NCBI RefSeq assembly: GCF_000482845.1
Contig: NZ_KI519512.1
Coordinates: forward strand, 41,169-105,168
Direction: 5' to 3'
Origin: Anaerobiospirillum succiniciproducens DSM 6400
GTDB lineage: Bacteria > Pseudomonadota > Gammaproteobacteria > Enterobacterales > Succinivibrionaceae
Length of the DNA: 64,000 nt
The position numbers and the translations under genes were made by a program. Of the stretch, positions 19,566 through 30,883 are shown in pieces; position 1 is the first letter of the stretch, and the number at the start of each line of letters is the position of its first letter. The notes beneath the pieces are model-generated. The model was not told the DNA's origin. It made no database searches and was given only the letters and a program-made list of their open reading frames with translations.

Positions 19566-22448
19566 TTACATCTTGTAGCGAGCTACCTTGTCTACTAAGT
19601 AGATGAGGTTTTGCCATGCAATGTCACTATGAGAGTTTAAGCCAATCTCACAAGTAGAGGAGCTTGAGTAACCGCGCTTGAGATTTGGATTCTTCTCTTG
19701 CTCGTTGTCATAGTACTCATTGAACAGACGTAAGGCGCTATCGTTAAGCTCTGGGCGAGTAAAGCCCTTGTTACCGGCAAAGCCGCAGCACTTGGTTGAG
19801 CTATGTACATAGACCTTACCAGTGGTACATGCCTGAGCAACTGCCTTTAAGGAGCTATCCCACTTACCCTTGACGGTGGAGCACATTGGGTAAACAGCTA
19901 CGTCCTCATCAATCTTACGGATAGAGATACGCTCAAGCAGTACCTTCTCTAAGAATACTGGCATATCCATGAAGTTGATGGAGCTGTCAGACTCCTTAAG
20001 ACGCTTTAAGATCTCGTAAGAGCAAGCAGAGTGATCGCAAACTACGATGCAGTTCTTGGCAGTCTTGGCCATCTCGTGAATGATGTTCTGCAGCTCAGTT
20101 GCCTTTTGAGATTCTACCTCTGGATAGTCCTTGTAAGACTTACCGCAGCATAAGCTCTTAACCTTGTGAGGGTATACAACATCAATACCTGCCTTCTTGC
20201 ACAGGCCCTCAAAGACCTCCTGCAGAGGACGCTTATCGAAGCGCTCATCACGTGGGGCAAAGACACGGTTAATACATGAGGTAAAGTAGATAACCTTCAT
20301 GTCGTTGCCTGGAATGATCTTATCGTTGAAGCTATAGCCATTGCTCTTAGGCATAGTAACTGGGACGAATGGAATCTGTAAGGTCTCATTCATCTTGCGA
20401 GAAATCTTAGTTACAGTCTCGGAGCCTAAGATAGTTCTAGCAGCATTAGCACCCATTAAGGAAGCCTTAGCAAGACCAATGGTAGTACCGTACATCTTAG
20501 ATGAAGCCTTAGCTACTTCCTGACGGAATGGAGAGCGCATGAATGGCTTTAAGCTCAGAGCAATCTTGGCAGTATCAATCTCTAATGGGCAGAGAGTAGA
20601 ACACATAGAGCAAGTAGCACAAGTCTCGATACCAAAGTACTCATAGCCCTTCTTGAGCTCTTCAAGCTGAGCAGTTTCTTCAGCTGTACGGTGGTTCATG
20701 TTCTCAAGACGTACGATCTCCTTACGTACAGCAATACGCTGACGAGGAGTTAAGGTAAGCTCACGGCTTGGGCATACCTTCTCACAGAAACCGCACTCCA
20801 TGCACTTATCAATGAAGTCTTCAACTTGTGAGGTTGTCTTGAAGTTCTTATTGTGAACATTCATGTCATCGGTGATGATGACATCAGGGTTGATAAGGTA
20901 CTTAGGATCGAACAGTTCCTTAATGGCAACGTTAACCTGATAGGCTTTCTTGCCCCACTCGCGCTCCACAAAAGGAGCCACCATACGGCCTGTACCGTGC
21001 TCAGCCTTGGTGCTACCATCTAAGGAGCATACAGACTCAACTAAAGCCTCCATGAAGGCAGCAAAACGTGCTGACTCATCAGGATCTGATAAGTCTGGAG
21101 TAATGATGAAGTGAACGTTACCAGCTAAAGCGTGACCGAAGATGGAACCAACGAAGTCATACTTCTTGAAAAGCTCAGTAATCTCGGCAATACCTTTAGC
21201 AAAGTTGTCAGTTGGGTAACATACGTCCTCAGTGATAACTGCAGTACCAGATGGACGTAAAGAAGCTGACAGCGGCAGAATGGACTTACGAATAGTCCAG
21301 TTTGATTCCATCTTCTTAGGATCAGAATCAAAATGAGTGCCGTAGATAGACTTAGCAGGCTCGATTAAAGCTGTAACCTTAGCAATCTTCTTATCTAAAG
21401 TTGCCTTGTCAGCAGCTTCAAGCTGAACTAACAGTGCACACTGACCTTCCTTAATGTCCTTTAACTCAGCTGGAGCATTATCAAGATCCTGAGCTGACTT
21501 TAAGCACTGATAATCCATGATCTCAGCAGAGCTGACGATATCTTGGTTCTTAGCTAAAACCTTAACTGCAACTGCAGCTTGGTCTAAAGAGGCATAGTGC
21601 AGCAGAGCACAGGACTTAAAGGCGCTATCTTCAACGCACTCGTACTCAACACGAGAGGTGAAAGCTAAGGTACCTTCAGAGCCGATAAAGATGTGGTTTA
21701 AGATGTCCTTAAGCTCGCTAAAGTCAACTAAAGAGTTGATGCTATAGCCAGTAGTGTTCTTAATCTTGAACTTACGCTCGATGAGCTTTACGAGTTCTTT
21801 GTCAGCAACTACGGTATTGCGCAGTGCCATGAGCTTTTCAACAAGCTCACCATGAGTCTTAACGAATGAAGCTAAGTTCTCACCCTCAGGTGCATTATCA
21901 GAGGTATCTAAGATGGTACCGTCACGTAAAATCACACGCACAGACTTGATGGTGTTGTAGCTGTTTTGCTTAACACCACAGCACATGCCTGAGGAGTTAT
22001 TGTTAAAGATACCGCCGATCATGGCGTTGTTGATGGTTGCTGGATCTGGGCCAATCTTTAAAGAGTAAGGCTTTAAGGCCTCGTTAGCTTCACAACCGAT
22101 AACACCGCAGTCAAGGAAAATTGACTTCTTGTCGTCGCTCACCTTGATCTTCTGCCAACGAGCATTAGCAATAACTAATACGCTTTCAGATGAGGCCTGA
22201 CCGCTTAATGAGGTACCTGCAGCTCTGAAGGTAAGTGGAGTTTCAAACTCTTGGGCTAAAGCACAGATAGTCTGAATCTCGCTCTCATCAAAAGCACGAA
22301 TAACTACCTTTGGAATATAGCGATAGCAAGAGGCGTCAGTACCATAAGCAAAACGACGTAAAAGGTCGGTATAGACACGATCATTGAAGTGCTCTTTAGC
22401 CTTAGCAGCAAAGCCCTCAAAGTCCAATTTGAGCTGAACCTTATTCAT
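19566..22448 (-). CDS. FAD- and 4Fe-4S-dependent D-lactate dehydrogenase (Dld-II type)
   Basis: Large flavo-iron-sulfur dehydrogenase oxidising D-lactate or a related 2-hydroxyacid. Order: PCMH-type FAD domain (about 45-230: LTFRAAGTSLSGQ, GPDPATINNAMIGGIFNNNSSGM), FAD-oxidase C-terminal domain (about 260-530, ending DPKYLINPDVI), two 4Fe-4S motifs (CMECGFCEKVCPS near 555, CATCSMCSTLCP near 615), then two CCG-type cysteine-rich domains (CCGKS near 770, CCGFAGNKGF near 895). The arrangement and ~960-residue length fit Shewanella/Haemophilus Dld-II. No transmembrane segment, so it is cytoplasmic or peripheral. The ATG at 22448 (MNKVQLKLDFEGF) is preferred; an ATG seven codons upstream has GGAGA directly adjacent, too close to work well. 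No lactate permease adjoins. Confidence 0.85.
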   Translation of the reverse strand: MNKVQLKLDFEGFAAKAKEHFNDRVYTDLLRRFAYGTDASCYRYIPKVVIRAFDESEIQTICALAQEFETPLTFRAAGTSLSGQASSESVLVIANARWQKIKVSDDKKSIFLDCGVIGCEANEALKPYSLKIGPDPATINNAMIGGIFNNNSSGMCCGVKQNSYNTIKSVRVILRDGTILDTSDNAPEGENLASFVKTHGELVEKLMALRNTVVADKELVKLIERKFKIKNTTGYSINSLVDFSELKDILNHIFIGSEGTLAFTSRVEYECVEDSAFKSCALLHYASLDQAAVAVKVLAKNQDIVSSAEIMDYQCLKSAQDLDNAPAELKDIKEGQCALLVQLEAADKATLDKKIAKVTALIEPAKSIYGTHFDSDPKKMESNWTIRKSILPLSASLRPSGTAVITEDVCYPTDNFAKGIAEITELFKKYDFVGSIFGHALAGNVHFIITPDLSDPDESARFAAFMEALVESVCSLDGSTKAEHGTGRMVAPFVEREWGKKAYQVNVAIKELFDPKYLINPDVIITDDMNVHNKNFKTTSQVEDFIDKCMECGFCEKVCPSRELTLTPRQRIAVRKEIVRLENMNHRTAEETAQLEELKKGYEYFGIETCATCSMCSTLCPLEIDTAKIALSLKPFMRSPFRQEVAKASSKMYGTTIGLAKASLMGANAARTILGSETVTKISRKMNETLQIPFVPVTMPKSNGYSFNDKIIPGNDMKVIYFTSCINRVFAPRDERFDKRPLQEVFEGLCKKAGIDVVYPHKVKSLCCGKSYKDYPEVESQKATELQNIIHEMAKTAKNCIVVCDHSACSYEILKRLKESDSSINFMDMPVFLEKVLLERISIRKIDEDVAVYPMCSTVKGKWDSSLKAVAQACTTGKVYVHSSTKCCGFAGNKGFTRPELNDSALRLFNEYYDNEQEKNPNLKRGYSSSSTCEIGLNSHSDIAWQNLIYLVDKVARYKM

Positions 22449-23081
22449 AAAAACACAATCCGCAACCATTCTCCGTACTTAGCGGCTCATTACTTAAAAT
22501 GCCTATCTAAGTGGAGGGTAAATTTCACAAGGGCAAATACACAGCAATAAAAAACTAAGGCACTAAAAAGCGCACTGACTTTGCCTTGCGCATACTATAA
22601 AGAGTATGGACAAATCCTAAAACCCGGCCTAAGCAGGCCATCAATAGACATGCACCGGCATACCCAATTTCCTAGATACACCAATACAGCTATAGTCGCA
22701 AGATTCTAGCAATGGCATCTATATCGAAAAAGCTACATGATGATATTTCTTATCGTTTAACCTCAGAGATTCACGATTCTTTGACAACAATCAACAAAGA
22801 TCCCCATAAATGATCATTGTTGCCCACCTCATGAGAGCTAAAACACGCACTCATCAGACCTCAGTGCAAAACATAAAAATAGACCTTGCTGTTAATAGCT
22901 CTATAGCGGCAATCTTAGTTCTCTATGAGACTTTATATGCGCTTAGACCATTGCCCCAAAATGTGATGTACAAGCCGATATCGAGGAGCTTGTCGTTATT
23001 GAGTACACTGCAGGTGATATGATCACTACTAAAAAATATACTATTAGACCATGCTATGGGACTTGGCACTGAGGTGTCGCT
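22449..23081. other. divergent intergenic region
   Basis: About 610 bp between the divergent D-lactate dehydrogenase and the unknown gene at 23082. Only a short hairpin GGCCT-AAGC-AGGCC near 22626-22639 stands out. No gene was recognised. Confidence 0.4.
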
Positions 23082-24383
23082 ATGGATGACCTTGATGAAC
23101 TACAAATTAACACACGTATTTGTCTGTATGTAGAAGACGAAATCGACCCTGAGAACCTCAAGATCTATGCTGCGACTCATCAACGTGTGACCAACGAGTT
23201 CTTCACAGCTCGTTGCTATTACGATTTTGAAAAGGCCTACAAGAAAGTTGCTTCATACGAGCTTGGTGAAGATTTGTCTGAAGACTTTGCTATCACATAC
23301 TATGAAGATGCGGTGCGCTTGCTCGACAGTGTCCATAAGAAACGAGAGTCTTTAGAAAAGGCTCTACAAGAACATGGCTTTGCGGATATCTGGCTTGGCA
23401 ATGAAATTGAACGAAATGCCGACTATATGGGCTATGACATTCAATTTCTCAATGAGCTTGAGTGGTGCCTATGCGATGCTAACAAGATGCTCTTTGAGCA
23501 TCTACAAATGATTTTGCTCAAGATGCGTAATGAGACATCTCTACGCAATGTTGACCCATTGAAGATCCAAAACCTCTTCAAAGAAGTAACAAAGTGGGGA
23601 TTTGAAGGCCCAGAGATATCACGTGACGAGATTGACTTGGTCGTCAGAAACATTATCAGACAACTGCGTGTTTTATCTTACTTAAGAGCCCGCATCTGCA
23701 TTGAAGCTCCACCTGAGCGTAAAAGTTTCATAGCCAAATCTGTAGAGTGCGTACCACTGCTGCGTCATATAGTTTTTGATGAAGGTGGCGATCTCGACTT
23801 TGCTGCAGCTATGTCAGTGGCTCTAAAGGGTGACTATTTACGCGATAGAGCAATAATTAAGGACGATGCTCCTGATGACACCATCTCTTTGATAGCAGCA
23901 TTTGCCTACAACAACATGGAAGATATGTGCATCAGTGTTGCCAATAATCTGAGCGAAGAAGAGCTTAGAGCACGCTTTGAGAACTCATACATGTCCATTT
24001 TGGCAGCCATGATTGAGTCAGAAATGTATCGCATGGATTCAACTATTTACTCTCTCTTCCATCCTGTGAGCTTCTATCTGAGCAATATTGTCTACAACAG
24101 TGTTATCCATGTTGAAAATCTGTGGGCTGAGGAAGAGGAACGCGAAAAACAAGCTCCTAAAAAACGTACTAAGCGTTGTATAACCGAGCACGATAGACAA
24201 CAGCTACACAGTGATTGCGTCATGGTCAAAGATCTGCTCGTCCTAACCCTTTTACTCCCCTTTGCTGCAGCATACTACATCATCAATCTACCGCTCTTTT
24301 TGCTAACCTTAGTTTTGGCAATCCCCATTGGCATTTCAAACTTTATCGCTAATCTCATCCGAGGCAAAAAGAAGAAGAAATAG
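23082..24383 (+). CDS. unknown protein with a C-terminal hydrophobic hairpin
   Basis: 433 residues, not recognised. The first ~370 residues are soluble, charged and mostly helical (for example EDAVRLLDSVHKKRESLEKALQ, DIQFLNELEWCLCDANKMLFEHLQ). A basic linker (EKQAPKKRTKR) follows at about 360. The last ~45 residues hold one or two hydrophobic segments (LLVLTLLLPFAAAYYII, LPLFLLTLVLAIPIGI) and end RGKKKKK, like a tail-anchored inner-membrane protein with its bulk in the cytoplasm. There is no signal peptide and no catalytic motif that I can name. GAGG lies 8 nt before the ATG. The upstream neighbour is divergent and the downstream one is an IS, so context gives no clue. Confidence 0.7.
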   Translation: MDDLDELQINTRICLYVEDEIDPENLKIYAATHQRVTNEFFTARCYYDFEKAYKKVASYELGEDLSEDFAITYYEDAVRLLDSVHKKRESLEKALQEHGFADIWLGNEIERNADYMGYDIQFLNELEWCLCDANKMLFEHLQMILLKMRNETSLRNVDPLKIQNLFKEVTKWGFEGPEISRDEIDLVVRNIIRQLRVLSYLRARICIEAPPERKSFIAKSVECVPLLRHIVFDEGGDLDFAAAMSVALKGDYLRDRAIIKDDAPDDTISLIAAFAYNNMEDMCISVANNLSEEELRARFENSYMSILAAMIESEMYRMDSTIYSLFHPVSFYLSNIVYNSVIHVENLWAEEEEREKQAPKKRTKRCITEHDRQQLHSDCVMVKDLLVLTLLLPFAAAYYIINLPLFLLTLVLAIPIGISNFIANLIRGKKKKK

Positions 24384-24464
24384 CCCCAATATAAGCAGCA
24401 GCAAACACAAGCTAACGCTAAGTCGCTCGCTAAAACTCCAGCTCGCAATCATTCTCAAGCACTG

Positions 24465-24647
24465 CTAAAGCACATGCCTATGCTTATGCTTATGCTTATG
24501 CTCATGCTCATGCTCATGCTCATGCTCATGATTAGGCATAAGCCTCTGCAGCATCTTGGCTATGCTGCGATCTTTCTTTGCATCATAGTTTTGCAGTGAA
24601 GCAAAATACATTACGATCTGAAGTGAGCTTCGCAGCCTCAAAATCAC
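24465..24647 (-). CDS. possible His-rich small protein (speculative)
   Basis: A 60-codon frame starting at GTG 24647 (GGG just upstream) whose last third is an alternating His-Glu/His-Lys tract made by the hexanucleotide repeat. It could bind metal, and tract-length change would alter its end. The start, ribosome-binding site and N-terminal composition are weak, so it may be only a by-product of the repeat. Confidence 0.2.
   Translation of the reverse strand: MILRLRSSLQIVMYFASLQNYDAKKDRSIAKMLQRLMPNHEHEHEHEHEHKHKHKHRHVL
24474..24530. repeat. hexanucleotide microsatellite (ATGCTT)n(ATGCTC)n
   Basis: Nine consecutive hexamers: one ATGCCT, three ATGCTT, then five ATGCTC. It is a tract prone to slippage. 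Read on the minus strand it encodes alternating His-Glu and then His-Lys. Confidence 0.85.
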
Positions 24648-24686
24648 CCCATGATCAAGCCTGAAAATATGATTATAGGAACACCT

Positions 24687-26411
24687 TTACTTCAAGACAC
24701 CAAGTTTTCTTAGGAAAAGTTCATCTCTTTTAATGGTCTCAGCTGTAATATGTTTGCTCGCATACGGTGATTTAATTTGCAGTGTAACTGCGTCAAACCA
24801 CTCGAGCATCTGGGAGATTGATACTCTGTTTAGCCAATTTAACAAAGACTTTTCTAGCTTTAGCTCAGATTGTGATTTAACCCCATCCTCTTGACCAAGG
24901 CTTTGCTTTAGTTCATTAATTCTGTGGCTTAAGAAGCAGTAATAACTTGCGCTAATGAATTGAACGAACTGCCTGCCTCTTAGACGCATCTGAGAGCAAA
25001 CGCGTGGACAATCCCAATCTGCTATGTTCTTTTGAATCACATATAAGTATTCAATACGATTTCTCAAGCGGTAGTACTTCAGCGCTTCGAATGTATCCTT
25101 TTCAAAGTCAGAGACAAGTACGAAAAAGCCTAGCGCTCCCCAGTGTTCGTTAATCGCATCATTGTTGGGCTGAACATCAGTGACATTGCCAGCATCATCT
25201 TTGCTGATGATTAGGAACTTTTCTACCATGCGCTCACCATGTGTGGTAAGTTCTGATCGAGACTTGACTGAGTTGATTAGTTCGTCAATTTCTTGTGTGA
25301 AGATAGCTCTCTCACTAGCACCTCTTGAATCAGAGAAGAAGAAGTGCAAGTACATATTCTTCGTCACTTGCTGGATATCTCCAGCCTTTAACTTTTCTTG
25401 TATTTGCTCATGCGCCAAATTGTAGACATGTTCAACCTTTACGGTCATGCCATAAGTATCGGAATCAAATGGACACTTGTTGCCATATGAGTAGATACTT
25501 TTCTTAACTTTCTTGAACTGCTCTTCAATCCACCCAGTCTTTACTGACATACGAGACAAGAACGAAATGCAATACTTCACAAACAAGGCACAATTCTCTT
25601 CGTTATGAAAGCCATTGTTAGTCACTACTAGTGGTTTTACATCTACTAGAGCCTGCATTCTCATGATTGCATTCCTGATTGAAATGGCATCAGGAATATT
25701 GCTTGGCTGTTGTTCAAATGCAATTGGCTGCAGGTTTTCAACAGACATGATTGTGAGTTGCTTTTGAGAAGGCAGTCGTCCAGTCTCTTTGCTGAAACCG
25801 TACCTAAACTCATACTGATTCGCAGAGTACGTGTCAACCGATGTAGTGTCTAGAGCAATGATTGGTCTCTTAGTGCCACAACTTGAAAAACGATGATTGA
25901 AGTATGACTGTATGCCACTTTCGTTCATAGCAACGTCTTCAAACAAACGACTGCAGCTGTCTTCAGACATACCGTCTCTGTATGGGGTTTCATGCTCGAA
26001 CTGCCACTTCTCCAAGTGAGAAATAGCTTGCCTATCAGTCGCTACAAAGTATTGCGCTAGTGTCTCTATCTTTTGTGCATCACCCTCAGGAAAACATGAG
26101 TGCAAGTGCTCAGTGATACCTGACTCTATTCCTGCCCATTTCAAGATTTCAGTGGCTCCCGTACGTGTTCTAGAAGCCTGAACTATAGGCTCAACATCTT
26201 TAGAACCTTTCAAAGATTTCTTCTTTGGCCTTGTCGGAATCATCTCATTTTGGCCAGATGGAATTTTACCTATCAAGGTCTTCTTAACAGTGTAGGTTTT
26301 CATGGTGTCTGGGTTATACGCAGTAACACGCTCATAGACATACACATCACCATTATTTTGGGTGACTCTTACTTGCCCATTATGAGTTTTTCCTGTTCTT
26401 GTACGTCCCAT
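24687..26411 (-). mobile_element. IS4/IS1634-type transposase of an insertion sequence
   Basis: 574-residue DDE transposase. First Asp in IIALDTTSVDTYS (about 187); the C-terminal YREK signature is exact: Y-x2-R-x3-E-x6-K in the segment YRLRNRIEYLYVIQK (about 446-460). The position expected to carry the second catalytic Asp (family pattern DxGF/Y) reads NNGF, with Asn265 (codon AAC at 25617-25619), so the copy may be inactive. The frame is otherwise intact, with AGAGGG ahead of the ATG. IS ends are not firmly placed: TATGATTATAGG near 24668-24679 and, inverted, TATGATATAATGG near 26442-26454 form an imperfect terminal repeat. It lies between leuD and the unknown gene at 23082. Confidence 0.8.
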
Positions 26412-26485
26412 GACACTTACCCTCTTTTAATATAGAGCCCCCATTATATCATAAATCAATAATAGGAACACTATATTGAGGAGAA

Positions 26486-26519
26486 AAAAAAGACCTAATT
26501 TGAAAAAGATGGTCTTTAT
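26486..26519. terminator. hairpin beside the insertion sequence
   Basis: AAAGACC (about 26488-26494) and GGTCTTT (about 26511-26517) can pair around a ~16-nt loop. On the minus strand it is followed by TTTTTTTT, so it could stop leftward transcription from the leu operon before it enters the transposase gene. Confidence 0.5.
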
Positions 26520-26596
26520 TCTTGATTTCGTGCCTCTATAATATGACTTTCAGGGTGCATAGCAAAGATGCATTGCTTAATCTGAGTGTAGTTTTG

Positions 26597-26655
26597 GCCT
26601 TGCCTGCTAGGCAAGGCGAGAGCAGCCATGGGCTCTAGATGCTATGCATGGCTGC
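26597..26655 (-). terminator. two hairpins downstream of leuD
   Basis: Hairpin 26622-26655 (GCAGCCATG / CATGGCTGC) starts 12 nt past the leuD stop, and hairpin 26597-26617 (GCCTTGCC / GGCAAGGC, loop TGCTA) follows. Neither has a good T run, so they are probably 3'-end stabilising structures. Confidence 0.5.
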
Positions 26656-26666
26656 GGTAGAGGGGA

Positions 26667-27278
26667 TTAGTTGATGCCTACGTTCCAAGTGGTGGAGGAC
26701 TTTTCGTAGGCACTAATGGCGTCTCCATGCTCTAAAGTAAGATCAATATTATCGAGGCCATTTAAGAGGCAGTTGCGATAGAAAGGCTCTAAATCAAAGC
26801 TATAGCGCTTATCACCGCACTGTACATACATCTCTTCAAGGCTGATGGTGACGCTAGCACCTGCGTTTTGCTCAAGATAAGTGATGAGCTCGTTGACCTC
26901 TTCACCCTTGAGCTTGACGGTCAGTAATCCATTGCCTAAAGCGTTTTTGTTGAAGATATTGGCAAAGGATGGAGCAATCACCGCTCTAAAGCCAAAGTCA
27001 GTTAAAGCCCATGGGGCATGCTCACGCGACGAGCCATTACCAAAGTTATCTTGAGCTACGAGAACAGATGCACCTTGATACTCTTTCTTGTTGAGATTGA
27101 AGTCAGGATTTAACTGAGTCTCGGCATCATCAAGGTAGCGCCAATCATGAAAGGCATGCTTGCCAAAGCCTTTTCGCGTAGTAGCGAGCAAGAACTGCTT
27201 TGGAATGATCTGATCAGTGTCGATATTAGCTGAGTTTAATGGCACAGCAACACCAGTATGAACGGTAAACTTTTCCAT
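26667..27278 (-). CDS. leuD: 3-isopropylmalate dehydratase small subunit
   Basis: Swivel domain of isopropylmalate isomerase, which joins LeuC to convert 2- to 3-isopropylmalate. Recognised by HTGVAVPLNSANIDTDQIIPKQFL, GASVLVAQDNFGNGSSREHAPWAL and VIAPSFANIF, all in family register. The start is ATG 27278 (203 aa, GAGG 9 nt upstream; E. coli 201 aa); an earlier in-frame ATG at 27305 is not needed. It lies about 105 bp after leuC and is the last gene of the leu operon. Confidence 0.95.
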   Translation of the reverse strand: MEKFTVHTGVAVPLNSANIDTDQIIPKQFLLATTRKGFGKHAFHDWRYLDDAETQLNPDFNLNKKEYQGASVLVAQDNFGNGSSREHAPWALTDFGFRAVIAPSFANIFNKNALGNGLLTVKLKGEEVNELITYLEQNAGASVTISLEEMYVQCGDKRYSFDLEPFYRNCLLNGLDNIDLTLEHGDAISAYEKSSTTWNVGIN

Positions 27279-27383
27279 GGATAAAACCTCAAACTTAAGG
27301 TGCACATCAAAGATGCTCTAGGCATTGACTGCCTCATGCTCGCATCATTGATTGCAATCTCTTGCGCACCCTGTTGCTGTTAC

Positions 27384-28799
27384 TTACTTGTCGTCGTGGT
27401 CGATGAAGTCACGTACATCGCACAGACAGCCCTTGATAGCACAGGCAGCTACTGACGCTGGGCTCATCAAATGAGTACGCGCACCCTTGCCTTGTCTGCC
27501 CACAAAGTTGCGGTTTGATGAGGAAGCTACGCGTTGACCTGACTCGGCCTTGTCATCATTCATAGCAAGACACATGGAACAGCCAGGCAGACGCCACTCA
27601 AAGCCAGCATCAATAAAGATCTTATCTAATCCCTCACGCTCAGCTTGCTCTTTAACCCAAGCAGAACCAGGCACAGCTAAAGCACGTACCCATGGAGCTA
27701 CTTTGCGGCCTTGCAAGATGCTAGCAGCAGCTCTAAAGTCCTCAATACGGCCATTGGTGCAAGAACCAATAAATGCCACCTCAATACGAGCACCTGTGAC
27801 CTTTTTGCCCTCACTAAGTCCGATGTACTCCAAAGCATCAGCAAGTGACTTCTTAATTACAGGATCCTTTTGTGCGTCGATCTTTGGTACTGATTTTGAG
27901 ACGCCAATTACCTGACCTGGATTGGTACCATAAGTAATCTGCGGCTCGATTAAAGCGGCATCAATATCCACTACCTTGTCAAAGACAGCGTCATTATCAG
28001 TCTTTAAGGTTTTCCAGTACTCAACGGCCTTATCAAACTCCTCATTTTGTGGTGCAAACATACGACCACGCAGATACTCAAAGGTCTTCTCATCAGGTGC
28101 AATCATGCCCACCGGAGCACCAAACTCGATGGCCATATTAGATAAGGTCATACGGCCTTCCATGGATAAGTTATCAATGGTTGGGCCGCAAAACTCGACT
28201 GCGTAGCCAGTACCGCCAGCAGTTGTAAGCTTGCCGATGATATATAAGATCAGGTCTTTAGCGTAAACACCTTTCTTTAAGCGACCATGGCAGTAGATCT
28301 TCATGGTCTTTAACGGTACCTGCTTTAAAGTCTGAGTGGCCATAACATGCTCAACCTCAGAAGTACCGATACCAAAAGCTAAAGCACCAAAAGCACCATG
28401 AGTGGCAGTATGGCTATCACCACAGACTAAAGTAGTGCCTGGCAAAGTAAAGCCAGTTTGTGGGCCAATGATATGCACAATGCCTTGATTAGGATCGCCA
28501 AGACCAAAGAACTTCACGCCAAACTTCTGTGTATTGGCCATCAAAGTCTTGATCTGATCTTGTGCCATCGGAGAGCAAGCTTCAATGGTGCTCTCTTGTG
28601 TTGAAATATCGTGATCTACAGTGGCCAAAGTCAGATCTGGTCGTCTCATCTGACGATGTGCGATCTCCAAGCCTGAAAACGCCTGAGGGGATGTCACCTC
28701 ATGAACTAAATGTCTATCGATGTAGATAGTTGGACACTCACCTTCTGCTTGATATACCACGTGAGCGTCAAAAACCTTTTGATACAGTGTCTTGCCCAT
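27384..28799 (-). CDS. leuC: 3-isopropylmalate dehydratase large subunit
   Basis: Aconitase-family 4Fe-4S subunit of isopropylmalate isomerase. Visible: [42 protein letters not shown], the Fe-S cysteines in FIGSCTNGR and [10 protein letters not shown], and [10 protein letters not shown] near the end. 471 aa (E. coli 466). ATG preceded by AGAAGG. Gene order leuA-B-C-D as in enterobacteria, but with larger gaps (about 315 bp before it). Confidence 0.96.
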   Translation of the reverse strand: MGKTLYQKVFDAHVVYQAEGECPTIYIDRHLVHEVTSPQAFSGLEIAHRQMRRPDLTLATVDHDISTQESTIEACSPMAQDQIKTLMANTQKFGVKFFGLGDPNQGIVHIIGPQTGFTLPGTTLVCGDSHTATHGAFGALAFGIGTSEVEHVMATQTLKQVPLKTMKIYCHGRLKKGVYAKDLILYIIGKLTTAGGTGYAVEFCGPTIDNLSMEGRMTLSNMAIEFGAPVGMIAPDEKTFEYLRGRMFAPQNEEFDKAVEYWKTLKTDNDAVFDKVVDIDAALIEPQITYGTNPGQVIGVSKSVPKIDAQKDPVIKKSLADALEYIGLSEGKKVTGARIEVAFIGSCTNGRIEDFRAAASILQGRKVAPWVRALAVPGSAWVKEQAEREGLDKIFIDAGFEWRLPGCSMCLAMNDDKAESGQRVASSSNRNFVGRQGKGARTHLMSPASVAACAIKGCLCDVRDFIDHDDK

Positions 28800-29115
28800 T
28801 TGCCTTCTCTTATCTTTGCTAATCTCGTCAAACCATTCCCCACACCATCAGACCATCACACTGCAGCGCCCGCACCACAAGATTGCAAGTTCTTACTGTC
28901 ATTGCCGTCCATGCTGTTATGGCTGTCATGGCTGTATACGACAGCATGACTATGTAACAGCACTACGGCGCATTATCATGACTGCTTAGGCTGCAGACAG
29001 ATGCGCTTTGTGCCTAAGCTTCGATGCCTTTGGGGCATGCAAAGCTGGACTCTTGTAGCTTCTTGCCTATAAGTTCATTGCAAGTAGCTCTGGTGGCTGA
29101 TGTTTATGGGGTTAA
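28800..29115. other. leuB-leuC intergenic gap
   Basis: 316 bp inside the leu operon without a recognised gene. Contains GC-mixed, weakly repetitive DNA (CATGGCTGT/TGTTATGGCTGT). No internal promoter could be assigned. Confidence 0.35.
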
Positions 29116-30189
<1,074 letters not shown>

Positions 30190-30883
30190 TTATAACCCTT
30201 GTTTTCTAAATTTGGCATCATTCTCCACGCTCATGCATGCGCATATGGATGTGTAGATGAATGGCATCTACATCATCATTTGCATTTGCATATACATGTG
30301 CAGACGTCTTTGCGCCCCATTGCCTGAACTTGCGCATAAGCAACTCAACATCGGCTCTTGAGCGCTAGTACTAGCCATGGCTTCTGCCATCAATGACGGG
30401 CAAGCGATCATTGCTAAATGCTTGCGATTTGGCGGAGTACATGGCCGTTGCAAGCCATCATGCCTAGTACGAGGCATGCACTAGCGCTTGTGTTGATGCG
30501 CCATGCTTATAGCTTTCTGATGCGTAAGACATGCATGCGTGGTAGCAATGCCTCAACATCAAGCTGTAGCGTTAGCCTTGGTAGATGCCGTGGGCGTGTT
30601 TAGCGGGTTGTTCTAAACGCCCCTCAACACTATGTAGATTGCACAGTGCTGCTTATGAGTAAAAGAGCTCATAAAGACCAGGTGTCTTGGTAAGAACCTG
30701 GAACTTGGCTAAGTTGGGTTAAAGGTTAGCTAAGCTGATGTTGAGTCTGATGCCTAAAAAATCTGTAAATTGCGGCAAAGCAGAGGATGTGTTTTTACCT
30801 TTTGCTTTGCCTAAAAAATTCTGACTTGGTTAGTTTGCCGCACCTCAACAAGTGTTCTTAAGAGGCCACCGGCAATGCTCTAT
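30190..30883. other. leuA-leuB intergenic gap with hairpins
   Basis: 694 bp with no recognised gene. It holds a hairpin CCAGGT / ACCTGG (30679-30702) and GGCAAAGCA / TGCTTTGCC (30774-30811). The latter is flanked by direct repeats GCCTAAAAAAT at about 30751 and 30809. They lie 70-210 nt beyond the leuA stop and may be transcript-processing or partial-termination structures. Confidence 0.4.

Larger units (their letters stand above)
24384..24686. other. intergenic stretch with a hexanucleotide repeat
   Basis: Between the unknown gene and the transposase. Apart from the hexanucleotide repeat and the small frame listed separately, nothing is recognised. Its right end (24668-24680) may include the end of the insertion sequence. 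Confidence 0.4.

Noticed and set aside
24675..26471. 10-bp direct repeat ATAGGAACAC (24675-24684 and 26462-26471) flanking the transposase as a target-site duplication
   Set aside because: The left copy would end two bases before the transposase stop codon and no terminal inverted repeats lie just inside the copies, so they are unlikely to be true target duplications.
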